Part shown: piece by piece, positions 1 to 9,348 of the stretch
Layout of the letters: each line of letters starts with the position of its first letter
How positions within the stretch are numbered: position 1 is the first letter of the stretch
Assembly (NCBI GenBank): GCA_024196135.1
Contig: JAMQCK010000939.1
Location: forward strand, 1-13,737
Length of the DNA: 13,737 nucleotides
Source: Pleurotus ostreatus/Saccharomyces cerevisiae fusant
Lineage: Eukaryota; Opisthokonta
Reading direction: 5' to 3'
The notes under the pieces: model-generated
What the model was told of the DNA's origin: nothing
What the model saw: the letters and a program-made list of their open reading frames with translations, nothing else
The model's database searches: none
Made by a program: the position numbers and the translations under genes

Positions 1-1319
1 GTTATTATAACATCAAAAGGCATCCTCCGTATGATCATGCGCTATCCCATCATCTCCTCCTACCCCTTCCTATGTCATACTTCCTATATTCGCGACCGCC
101 TCCCTAGACGGCCATGGCCCTTCACATATCTACGTCACGTCTCGCTTTCTTCTATGCTATTCGACGGTTTTCAAACCGCACGTCGTCATGACGTTCCTGT
201 AGACACGCTACCGGCTGCGCTACTGTGCTCATCCCACAGACGCCGCGCCGTGCGCGCCTCCTCTTTTATCTTATCGTTATACGCATTGTACTTTTCCATG
301 CTAATCGCTGTCCTATATAACTCGCTACCTAGTCATACAGACTCTACGTACTCGTTGGTCGGAGGTCTCCAAGAGACCAGGCTCAATGCAACTGTATTTC
401 TATCTACTATATTCGGATTGGACGTTCGTGCAGCGTGCGGTGAGTCTCACGAGCTTGGGAACCTGGGCAGTCGCGCTAGACGCCGGGGCTTCATGCGCTG
501 GTGGGTCGGATGGTGTGACGGTAAGGCATCGGTGGACGCTAGAGGGCGGCGGGGAGCCGCGTCGGAGGCCAAGAACACATGCAAGAGTAGCAATCATATG
601 CGCCTTGGCCTCAAATCATACGCTGTGGCACGAGACATTCGCGCCACCCATACGCGCTTTCCATCTGAATCGTCGTCTGCTGCAGTACAGGCGTGCGTGC
701 TTCATCCAGGACACTTGCCTTGGGAGACGTACGCCGCTGATACATCCGGGTCCTGGGCAGGTACCCTGGTCCTTTGCGGACGAGGTCACGACAGACGCGC
801 GATTCCGAATATCGCACCGTCCGTGCACAACGGGGCGGGAAAGATGCCCGCGATGGGAGGTGATGAGGGACGATGGATACCAAGAAAGCGTACATTACCG
901 GGACATGTACATTAGGGTTTGCGAAGTAGTGTATGAGGCCTATGTATAACGACGGCGACGGTAGACGGCGGGAGCGGAGTAGGGCGTCAAACGTCCTCGG
1001 GGTATGGATACAACGAGTGAAGGTCCGTAATGAGACCGGTCCGCGAGAGGCGTATGCTATTGGCGAGCGAAGCAGCGATATCGGATACGGTTGGTGGGAA
1101 GGAGATGCCTCGGACTTCGGCGCGACGGTCGCAGGGGGGCGATGTCGGAGGGACATACGCGCAGAGTGGACGCGCGAACTTCCGAGGCGTATATCGTCTC
1201 GGATCGTCCCACGACGATGGGAAGCCGCGCGCGTCTGCGTTCTCGCAGGAACACAATCGCAAGCATGCCTCGCCGACTCACAGCGCTGCTGAGCTCCGAC
1301 TGGACGAGGGCGCGCGCCG
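1..1319. other. Stretch without a supportable gene
   Basis: No gene can be supported in these 1.3 kb. Several long open frames exist on both strands (for example 31-915 plus and 611-1636 minus). Their translations are Arg/Ser/Pro/Cys-rich without recognisable motifs, overlap each other, and look like chance frames in CpG-rich DNA. The right part would be the 3' flank of the minus-strand zinc-finger gene that stops at 1320. Small items seen: a TATATAA-like string near 313-319, and a perfect 6-bp inverted repeat GGTCTC-caa-GAGACC at 364-378. Neither has a clear role. A fast-evolving, heavily spliced gene could still be hidden here. Confidence 0.5.
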
Positions 1320-2874
1320 CTACGTGTCCAAGTGCAGATCCGCCGCAAGGTCGGAGATATCCTGCATGGATGTCCGCTGCGATTTCGAGGGCCTGGCGCT
1401 GCAACTTTCGGGTGGGGAGCCGGCAGTGCGCTTCCGGGCCCCGCGATCTGCGTAGCGGGCATCTCTGTTCGCTTGACTGGCAACCTGGCTGGAAGACGGT
1501 GTCGAATCTGGTCCAGTTGCGTCGGCGGGCAGTCTGGGAGTCGACGACGCGATAAGCGGCATGTGCGCTGGAGTTGGATCGCGGTCCTCCGAGTCGTAGT
1601 CCAAGTCTGGCTCCGAGGGCCCATCATCCTCGTCATCCTCTTCCTGGGGCTCTGGGGGAAGCCGCTTATCGACCTCGATTTCCCACGCGTGGTATAGGAT
1701 ACTTGGTGGCGGCTCGAGGACTTTTGGTGGTTGGACGAGGACGGGTGGACGTGATACTTCCGTACGGAACGGTTCTGGGCGAGTCACAATATTGTGGCGT
1801 GGGACAAACGGCGCGCCGGGCGCGTTGTCGGACACGAAAGTACGCCCAGGCTGGAAGTCATCAAACTCGATTGTGCACAGATCAACTTGTTCCTCTTCGG
1901 GCTCCAGCTGCTTGCGCCGAGCCCTCTGAGATACCATTGGGAGCACCCCATTAATGCATGAGGAGGTGGATGCAGAGTTCTCCAGTGCAAGAGTGCGCTG
2001 CGAGGGGTGAGGTTGCACACTTGCAAGAAGTAGTGATGGGAGGACTGGGCCGCAGGGTAGTGGGGGTGGAGGTTGTAAGACTGGACCTAATGGCATGGGA
2101 CGAGCTGATGGGCGCAGGAATTCCAAGGGGAAGCGAATTTCTCGTCCAAACAAATCAGAATGAGCTTGCAGAAAGTGCTGTTCCATAGAAGTGCCACGAG
2201 CTGCCAATGCGGATGCAGCCTTCACTTGACATGCTACTCATTATCAGGCCAGGAAAAAAGGCACAGAGAAGAAGACACACATTGCACAGGGCATTTCAGC
2301 TCTATTCTTTGCAGGTGGTTCGGAAGGACATGCTGATACCATAAGTCGTCCTGTGTTGGTGCTCGATGACTGCAGCGACTGTAGGCACATGGGTAGTATC
2401 CCTGGACATGAAGTTAGTCCAGGCTCATTAAAGAGATAGATGTGCTCATACCCTATCCTTCTCCTTCTTCGTGAACTTTGTGTGCGTGAGAACATGCTGC
2501 AGAGCGAGTTGAGATAGTGTACGTTTGACAGAGATTGCACCTGAGCTGACCTTTGAAAGCAAAGTGTATGAAGCCAGAACCTTTCCACAACTCTGCTTCG
2601 GTGACAGCATCCACTCACACTTGTACTGACCAAGCAGGTCTTCCGCAAGGCCAGTACAGGTGCCAATAGACAGGACATCAGTATGCTGGGTCAAGGTATT
2701 CTGCATGCAACACCTGGACGCAGACTTCCGCCACTTCAAATCACTACACGATTCAGAAAAATCAGGTAGGACTTCCCGCTGACAGTCGTCTTTGTCGATA
2801 TGGTGGCAGAGCATAAGAAGGCCAAATCCCGATTGGGAAGTGATGGAGGCAAACATCACGTGAAATTGCGTCAT
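1320..2874 (-). CDS. Protein with three atypical C2H2-like zinc fingers and an acidic disordered tail
   Basis: I do not recognise a named family. Proposed exons, read right to left, are 2551-2874, 2452-2496, 2281-2401 and 1320-2233. Introns are 54, 50 and 47 nt with GT-AG ends, and the model gives 467 aa. Joining the exons creates three Cys/His sets that no single open frame shows: C86-x9-C96-x12-H109-x3-H113 (split by intron 1), C128-x4-C133-x13-H147-x4-H152, and C160-x4-C165-x17-H183-x4-H188 (split by intron 3). The remaining ~280 residues are Pro-rich, then acidic (an E/D run near EEDDEDD), then basic, with an RKR and a second K/R patch that could be a nuclear signal. A role in DNA binding or nuclear regulation is inference only. 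The start is uncertain: ATG 2814 is in frame and would leave a palindromic E-box upstream. The intron 3 acceptor is also uncertain (2234 or 2225). The gene is divergent from the allantoicase gene. Confidence 0.6.
2856..2863. promoter_or_regulatory. TCACGTGA palindrome (E-box type)
   Basis: A perfect 8-bp palindrome with a CACGTG core, the classic site of fungal bHLH factors of the Cbf1/Pho4/SREBP type. It lies between the divergent zinc-finger and allantoicase genes if the zinc-finger protein starts at ATG 2814, or just inside its first codons if it starts at 2874. Its function is inferred from the motif alone; one such site can occur by chance. Confidence 0.3.
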
Positions 2875-3125
2875 TCGGCAGTGAGCGGTGGCGTTGGCGC
2901 GTCGCGACTCGCAAAGTCAATTACTTCCCGCTTACATTTCGTCTACTTCTCGACAACATCCAGTCCTGACACTGTCCAGGACTAGGAAACCGAGCGACGG
3001 GCATCTGGCAGCCTTGCAGGACCCTCCAATTGCCAACGTCACGCTCACATGCACGCCCACAAGGACCCACAGCTTATCGGCGTGTGCATCATGGAGATTC
3101 GGATGAGTCGGCGCAGGCGAAGCCC

Positions 3126-3131
3126 CTATCT
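3126..3131 (-). promoter_or_regulatory. Single GATA element upstream of the allantoicase gene
   Basis: AGATAG on the minus strand matches the HGATAR core bound by nitrogen-control GATA factors (AreA/NIT2 type), which commonly govern purine-degradation genes in fungi. It sits about 30 nt before the ATG at 3161, so it may lie in the leader rather than the promoter. It is a lone six-base match and therefore weak. The rest of the divergent spacer 2875-3160 shows no obvious TATA box. Confidence 0.2.
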
Positions 3132-3160
3132 TTGACCATCGACTACGACGAGCCCTCGAC

Positions 3161-5316
3161 ATGGCCTACGAAAGCGTACCACTCGACCAGTTCTCGGAGA
3201 AGTTCTCGTCTCTGACCGGTATGTACTCGCCCCGCGCTCGTCAAGTGGAGGTCCTGACTTTCCAAAGAGCTCTCGAGCGTGGCCATCGGAGGAAAGGTCG
3301 TATCGGTGTCCGATGAGTTTTTTGCGGAGGCGTACCACCTCCTCCTTGTAGAGGTACGCCAACGTTGCGGACCTGGTTCACGCGCTGACGGGGTCGATTA
3401 GCCTGCGCCTAGTTTAAAAGGACAGTTCGGACCGAACGGGGCGTTATACAGCGGCTGGGAAAGTCGCCGACACAACCCTAACTACGATTGGTGTGTTGCT
3501 AGAAAGGCAGCTAGCTCTACAATACTAAAGACTTCGTGCAGGTGCATCATAAAATTGGGAACGTCCGGCACCATCTTGGGCTTAGACGTTGACACTACCC
3601 ATTTCAATGGTGCGGGGAAACCATGTATCTCATCCATACTCATCGTTGACTCGGTACAGGCAATGAAGCACCGGAAGTCTCCGTTCAGATCCTCAACAAC
3701 ACTGTGGATCAGCCGCCGACGGAAAACGACCCTCGCGTGCGTACCAGAATCAGATGTATCGTCTGTATGTTGATCTGTGTGTCCAGTGGGTGGAAGTACT
3801 GCCCAAGGTTCCGATTGGTCCAACAGCTCGCCACTTATTCACTATTCCGGAAACGACTTGCGCGAACTACGTCAAGTTGAACATGTACCCGGATGGCGGC
3901 ATAGTGAGGGGCTCCCTTCGCTAGGGCTGTTGACGCAACTGACGTCCTTGCAGGCGCGTTTCCGGGTTTATGGCAAAGTTGCGCCCGTATTCCCGAGCGA
4001 TACCTCCCAGCTGTTCGACTTGGCGCATGTCTTCGCTGGCGGGTTGGTCGAGTTTACCTCCGACCAGCATTTCGGGGTGGGCTCGAACTTGATATTGCCA
4101 GGCAGAGGCAAGGATATGGGCGATGGATGGGAAACGAAACGTAGCCGTCAGCCAGGTCATAAGGACTGGGTGATCATTAAGCTGTAAGTGTCCTCTTGCC
4201 GCTGTCACGCACAGCTCATCGTACGGTCAGCGGCGCTCCTGCGACCCTGGAGCAAGTCGAGATCGATACTGCGCATTTCAAGGGCAACTTCCCGGAAAGC
4301 GTCGAGCTTCATGCGCTGAAGGTGGATGGCAACGTGGACTGGGCGTCGACGAAGGGCGAGACGGAGGACTGGACGCTCATACTCCCGCGATCCAAGGTCG
4401 GACCTCACCGCCAGCACTACTTCATGTTGGAGAACGTCAAGGGCAAGATTTACACGCATGTTAAGATGACCATTCATCCCGACGGCGGTGTGAAGCGCGT
4501 CCGCGTCCTAGGATACCGCGCAGGTGATGTGCCGAACTCTACGACACAGCCCGCGACGCTCCGAGTGCCATCCGGTATAGCTGATGCGCGACGACCTGTC
4601 GAACTCGATTCGACGGCCACTATCATCCCTGCGCTTCCGCTCACGCCAGAGGCCTTTGCGCCCTTTGGCCAAGTCGTTCAGGCCTACGGAGACCACGCGG
4701 CTGCGCCGAAAGGAACCAAGATCACTCCCGCCAACGCGGGAACGGCGAGCAAGTTCCATAAGCAAGCTCTCTTGGAATCGTCGTACGACCCAGCAGTCGG
4801 GGCAACCACCGGGTTGTCCGTGTATCGCTGCAACCCAGTGCAGCTGTCTGCAGATCGCGTCTTGCCTCTTCAAGTGCTGGAGAGGCACCCATATACGAAC
4901 CAGGCTTTCATTCCTATGGGTAAGGGAAGTGGCGAGGGATTAGTAGATCCTGGCGTGGCGTATCTGGTGACAGTAGCGAAGAACGGTAAGGACGGCCGGC
5001 CAGATCTGACAACTCTGCGTGCATTCGTCGCCACCGCGGCGCAAGGCATCGTATACAACACTGCTGTTTGGCGTACGTCCTTCCCACTCGTCGCTGCATA
5101 TCGAAGCTGACCGTAGTTATGAAGATCAACCTATGACGGTGCTGGACAAGGTAAGCCAACCGTGCCATAAATTAACCGCTCTCGCTCAATATGGTGCAGC
5201 CCATGGACTTCACATGCGTTGAGACGCAAATAGGGAACGGCGACGCGGCCGATTGTGAGATTCTTGAGCTCGACGCGAGCAGCGGACTGTACAAGATCCA
5301 AGTGCCGAAGGTGTGA
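3161..5316 (+). CDS. DAL2/DAL3: Bifunctional allantoicase / ureidoglycolate lyase
   Basis: One polypeptide of 569 aa predicted to carry two consecutive steps of purine degradation: allantoate to ureidoglycolate plus urea, then ureidoglycolate to glyoxylate plus urea. Exons are 3161-3218, 3268-3353, 3402-3490, 3542-3609, 3660-3736, 3787-3903, 3954-4183, 4231-5072, 5125-5150 and 5200-5316, with nine GT-AG introns of 47-52 nt. Residues ~20-165 and ~175-338 are the two allantoicase repeats, with paired signatures [13 protein letters not shown] (66-78) and [15 protein letters not shown] (223-237), each followed by an IIKL strand, and paired PDGG motifs. A linker (~339-372) leads to the ureidoglycolate lyase domain (~373-569) with [25 protein letters not shown] and a C-terminal W-H pair restored by splicing exons 8 and 9. 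Yeast keeps the two enzymes separate (Dal2, Dal3). In-frame stops in single frames all fall in introns, so the gene looks intact. Exon 9 is only 26 nt. BRE1 begins 81 nt downstream. Confidence 0.93.
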
Positions 5317-5397
5317 CGAGAGTGACATGTCGGAGTTGGAAATAGACACGATTAGTCAGCGTTCGTGGACTTGGGAATTTGTTCCTTGTACTCAGCC

Positions 5398-8300
5398 ATG
5401 TTGGACGTCAACATGGACTCGCGCAAGCGCCATCTCACCGACAACGATGACGGTCCCGGCGTCGTCAAGAAGCGTATTGTTGAGGGTCCGAACGGCGCGC
5501 CACACGTTAATGGAAGTACGGTGGACTACGACCCAGACGACCGGCAGGAGAAGCAAGAGAACGATCTTGAAGTGCGTATCCGGTATATAGCAGCTCCTAC
5601 GGGGCCTAATGAGTCCACCAGACCTTCAGGAAGGAGGCCTTGTATCGCCGAATGAAGCATTACTCCCGCGAGCACGAACGGGCGCAGCAACGTATCGCGA
5701 ACTTGGAAAGAGGGAGGTCCCGCGCTGAGGCAGGCGTGGCGGCTATCTCTGCATGCTGGTCACAGGTGCGTCCCCCTCGCCTTCTGTTGTACTTCTCTCA
5801 CGACTCAGCCTGCAGCTTGTAGACGCTATCACATCAGTTTACGGTGACGTGACCCAAGCTGGCGATCGGCGAGCAGGTGTGTGGCCTGCCTGTGTCTTCG
5901 GTTCTTCGCCTGACGTATACTCAGACGTATCCGAGCTCATTGAACAGCTGCTCGAAGATGAGGACGTTCCCGAATCCTTCACCGAGGCGCTGCACGACAA
6001 ACTTGCCACAACGCGCTCGCTAGTGACCAAGATTGCCCAAGCAAGCGACCGGATGACTGGGTCTTCTCAGCAGCGTATAGTGGAGCAGGAGCAGAAGCTG
6101 CAGACCGAGGTGCGAGACACGGCCTCTTACGAGATGTTCACCCTCTCACCATATCACTAGTGTGCCGTGCTTCGGTCTCGCGTGATAGCTTTGCGCTCCG
6201 ACCTTAAGGATGCGTTGGCGCAACGAGACGTTTACCATGAACATCTTCTCCGCGCTGAAGCTCGTCTGCAGCGTCAACGCAACGGCGCCGGTTCTCCCGC
6301 CATATCACGCGCGCCTATCCCCTCCCCCGTTGCCAAGGATGAAGGGACGGACCACTTGAAGCCAGAACCGTCTCCAGCTGCAGTGAGTGGTTCGGTTGAT
6401 TGGTGGGAGTCTCAACTCATGATAATATTTCTTTTCTGACGCAACGTTAGTCCGACGCAAAAGCGGCTACGCCAATACCCCCAACGCCAGTCAGCGAGGG
6501 CCAACTAAGCGCCGACACGGCCCAACGGTTGCTCGATAGCCGTGACCAGGAAGTTTCCGACCTTAAGCACGCGCTCGCGCAGGAGCGCCTTGCCCTCTCC
6601 CAGGAGAAATTTCGTGTGCGTGATGCCATTCGCAGCTACTAGCACAACCCTGATCCCAGTGTAGAACAAAGTCATCTCCATAACAGATCTTCGCGCGAAT
6701 GCGTACTTCACCAACTTAGTGCACCAGGTCGAACGCCTGCAAGTAGAACTCGCCCAGGCGCGTGACGATGCAGTCTCGCATACCCAGCAACTGGAAGAAC
6801 GATATGCTCAAGAGCAGAAGTTAATCCAGGACAACCACGTAAGATCCTCGGTGTCCTCAGCTCGTGTTGTATATCTGAAGCGCCCTCTTTACAGGCCCTT
6901 GAACAGCATGCTGTGAACGAGCTTAAAGGTCAGCTTGGCAAGAGGGACGCCGAATGCATACGCCTGCGCGAGAGACGAGATCAGTTGGAAGCGGAGCTCA
7001 ATGAGCGCAGACAGAAGGATGGCTTGAAGCTGAGCGCCTTCACTCAGGTCAAGAATCTCAACAAGACCTTGAAGGTGCGCAACCCCGTAAAATACTCCTG
7101 CATCTTCTCATCTCGTGTTAGGAACGCGTTGAGACGTTGCAATCAGAGGTTCGCCGATGCAGGAGCCATGTGGCAGCACGCGCGGGCGATGCCGACTTGA
7201 TGAAGTTTTTCTTTGCGGACGATGGGGATTATATCAAGACTCTGCGGCAGGAGTTGAGGTGAGTCCTAGAAAGCCCTCTCGATCTGTATCCACACTGAAT
7301 CGCATTTCAGCGACGCCAGACAGCGCATCACTGCTCTTGAAGAGTCTTGCTCAAATGACCGACGCTCTGAGGTCGATATCCGTGCCCAACTTGCTGCTGC
7401 GCATGCTGAGCTCGCCGCATATCGGTCCGTCTACGGCGATTCCGCTTCCTCCCCGGAACTCGACAAGCTCGCCTCGGAGTTACGACGGAAGGAAGAGGAA
7501 CTCAAGCGCTTGAAGCTGGAGAACGACCAACACGTCCAGTCGATGAACATGCTGTATGAGGAGCAGGACAAGCTCGCCACCGCTTGGGACGCTCTCGAAG
7601 CGCAAGTCAATGACAAGGTCTTCGAGCTCGTCGGGGTCGAGGAGAAGTTGGTGAAGGCCAGGGAAGATGTACGTCGACCTTGCGTTACTCTTTCGTGAAC
7701 CGTCTGACACGTATATAGAAAGCGAAGGCCGATAATAAGTACTTCGCCGTCTCGCGCGACAAGTCCGCTCTGGACGAGGAGAAGAGGGCCTTGCAGCGAA
7801 AGATTGACAAGGCTGAAGTATTGATTTCGAAGTTGACGCAGGATAATGCTCTTCAATCCGAGGCCAACGTTCGTCCGTTTCATTTCGCTCATGTGCAGAC
7901 GTCTCAAGTCCCCTCGCAGAACTCTGCACATCACCAGATTAGCCTTTTCCGAAAGCAACTCGAGGCCGATGGTCACAAGCTTGACGAACTAACGAAGAGT
8001 ATCGGCAAACTCGAAGCTGATCTAGCCGTCGAGAGGAGCAAGGTGGCGCATACCGAAGAGTCCTGGCGACAACGAGAATCGGCGCTGGTCGAGGCGCAGA
8101 ACAAGGCTGCCAAACAGGCCGTTTCCTTGGCCAAGGCGGAGGACAAGGTCAAAGCGAAGGAGAAGGCTCTGGAAGAGAGCGCGAGGGCTCGGGAGAAGAA
8201 GGTTCAGAGCAACGGAAACGAACTTCCTGCCGAGCTTGACATGGTACGTGATCGTTACTGTCGATGGCTAGCCTGGCTAATATCCTGTACAGCAAATGAA

Positions 8301-8523
8301 GATGCTCAAGTGTTCGACGTGCAAGCTCAACTTTAGGTCGGTCATCCTGACCAAGTGCATGCATAGTGTGTACCTCTCCGTGTTTAGTCCTTCGCGAACT
8401 CACGTGGCATCAGCGTTCTGCAAGGACTGTATAGACGCGAGGCTGACGACACGGCAGCGCCGGTGTCCGTCCTGTGACCTCACGTTCACTAGCAGTGAAG
8501 TGCACAAGTTCTACTTGCAGTAA
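5398..8523 (+). CDS. BRE1: BRE1-type E3 ubiquitin ligase for histone H2B
   Basis: A nuclear RING E3 that, with a Rad6-type E2, monoubiquitinates histone H2B (family knowledge). Exons: 5398-5571, 5622-5765, 5816-5876, 5925-6109, 6161-6382, 6451-6615, 6665-6838, 6895-7074, 7122-7258, 7311-7668, 7719-7868, 7920-8243, 8293-8365 and 8414-8523, giving 818 aa, near the usual length. The N-terminus has the family's basic start (SRKRH), a KKR patch, and FRKEALYRRMKHYSREHERA around residues 60-80. Most of the middle (~140-755) is heptad-rich coiled coil, for example NERRQKDGLKL, broken by a Pro-rich spacer. The C-terminus is a C3HC4 RING: C765-x2-C768, C780-x-H782-x2-C785-x2-C788, C800-x2-C803, ending in the typical HKFYLQ. 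ATG 5413 is an in-frame alternative start. Introns 5877-5924 and 7869-7919 are multiples of three without stops and might be retained. Only 81 nt separate it from the upstream gene. Confidence 0.94.
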
Positions 8524-9263
8524 CCCCGCCTTCGCATTATTCCCGGGCCTCTCTCCTTTACGCTATGACGATTCGGCATACGCAGGACTGTCGCTGTCAT
8601 TAGAACTGAGGACATGGACGTCTCGCGCCATGGCGATGTTGTGACGGTGTCGTCGTCCTTCCGCTCGCCGCCCTCGCGCTAACCTTATTGCTTATGCCAT
8701 GTTATACCCTTGGCTGTATCATAGACTTACCGTATGCACATGGAATGATTTAGTATGCAGTGTCTGTGCCCTTGTCAGGAAAGGATCGATCAAGTCAATG
8801 ACGGGGTGCCAACGAATGTCGCTTTTGCCCTTGGGTGTGTGCGCATGCATCTGGCGTCCGACGAACGCGCCACTTTATTCTAGGGTATCTGCAGCTGCAG
8901 CAAGACTTTGATGTTTTATCCAGGGCATTACCGTCATCTGCGTAGGTCATGCCCGACTATCGTCGCAAAGCCCACGTAAGCTTACTACTCGATCAGTCGG
9001 TATGAAACTAAATCGTCCTGTGCAAAGCAGCCCTCGTTAGTAGCGCGCAAGGTATTGCAAAAGCTGTACGGTCCAGCGACGCTGCTCAAGACCTACAATG
9101 TCGACGCCAATATCAACGGGACAATCACACCTTTATGCGCTCTTGAAAGAGGGTGCTCTACACTGTGCACGCTTCGCTCGCTCAACGACTGACTCAGACG
9201 GAGATGAGACGGTGCGGAGGTCTACTCATTGCGTATCACGTCCGCCGGCTAATATTGCCCTGC
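8524..9263. other. Intergenic stretch between BRE1 and the first flavoprotein gene
   Basis: About 740 nt with no supportable gene. It should hold the BRE1 3' UTR and the distal promoter of the first AIF-like gene. Short open frames at 8699-8911 and 9098-9298 lack recognisable motifs. I looked for tRNA A/B boxes and saw none. The stretch shows no visible similarity to the corresponding region upstream of the second flavoprotein gene, apart from the proximal GATA block. Confidence 0.5.
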
Positions 9264-9298
9264 GATTAGATAAGATTTCTATGCTCTTTATCAGATAA
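9264..9298 (+). promoter_or_regulatory. GATA-element block with ATCAGATAA upstream of AIF-like gene A
   Basis: Two elements are seen: GATTAGATAAGAT (9264-9276) and TTATCAGATAA (9288-9298), the latter containing ATCAGATAA at 9290-9298, 50 nt before the ATG. ATCWGATAA is the published consensus for iron-responsive fungal GATA repressors (SreA of Aspergillus, Sre1 of Histoplasma). The isolated AGATAA/GATAA cores would also fit nitrogen-type GATA factors. The same block with nearly the same spacing precedes gene B at 11524-11559, which argues for function. Iron regulation is inference. Confidence 0.55.
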
Positions 9299-9299
9299 A

Positions 9300-9311
9300 A
9301 TGGATGCTTAG
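9300..9311 (+). other. Possible minimal upstream ORF (Met-Asp-Ala-stop) in the leader of gene A
   Basis: ATG GAT GCT TAG lies directly after the GATA block and 37 nt before the main ATG at 9349. At the matching place in gene B the ATG reads ACG, so the upstream start is absent there while the GCTTAG context is kept. It matters only if transcription starts upstream of 9300, which the sequence does not show. Confidence 0.25.
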
Positions 9312-9348
9312 CGCGGTCTTCGTCCTCGTCGACGCCCCGCGCGCAAGC

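Noticed and set aside
313..319. TATATAA string as a core promoter
   Set aside because: No supportable gene follows it on either strand, so it may be chance in A/T-richer DNA.
31..915. Long plus-strand open frame of 294 codons
   Set aside because: No motif; composition is Arg/Ser/His/Cys-rich and fits random GC-rich DNA; overlaps equally long frames on both strands; it would be intronless, unlike every real gene here.
611..1636. Minus-strand open frame of 341 codons
   Set aside because: Arg/Pro/Ser/Thr-rich with no motif; its left part is in the empty stretch and its right part is a shadow of the zinc-finger gene's last exon in another frame.
3482..3823. Minus-strand open frame of 113 codons inside the allantoicase gene
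   Set aside because: Antisense shadow spanning three exons and their introns of the allantoicase gene; no motif of its own.
3161..4230. Impression that the allantoicase half is a broken pseudogene because no long frame covers it
   Set aside because: All frame breaks fall in 47-51 nt GT-AG introns; the spliced frame restores both conserved allantoicase repeats without a stop.
7431..7976. Minus-strand open frame of 181 codons inside BRE1
   Set aside because: Antisense mirror of the BRE1 coiled coil (Ser/Leu-rich complement of Glu/Lys codons).
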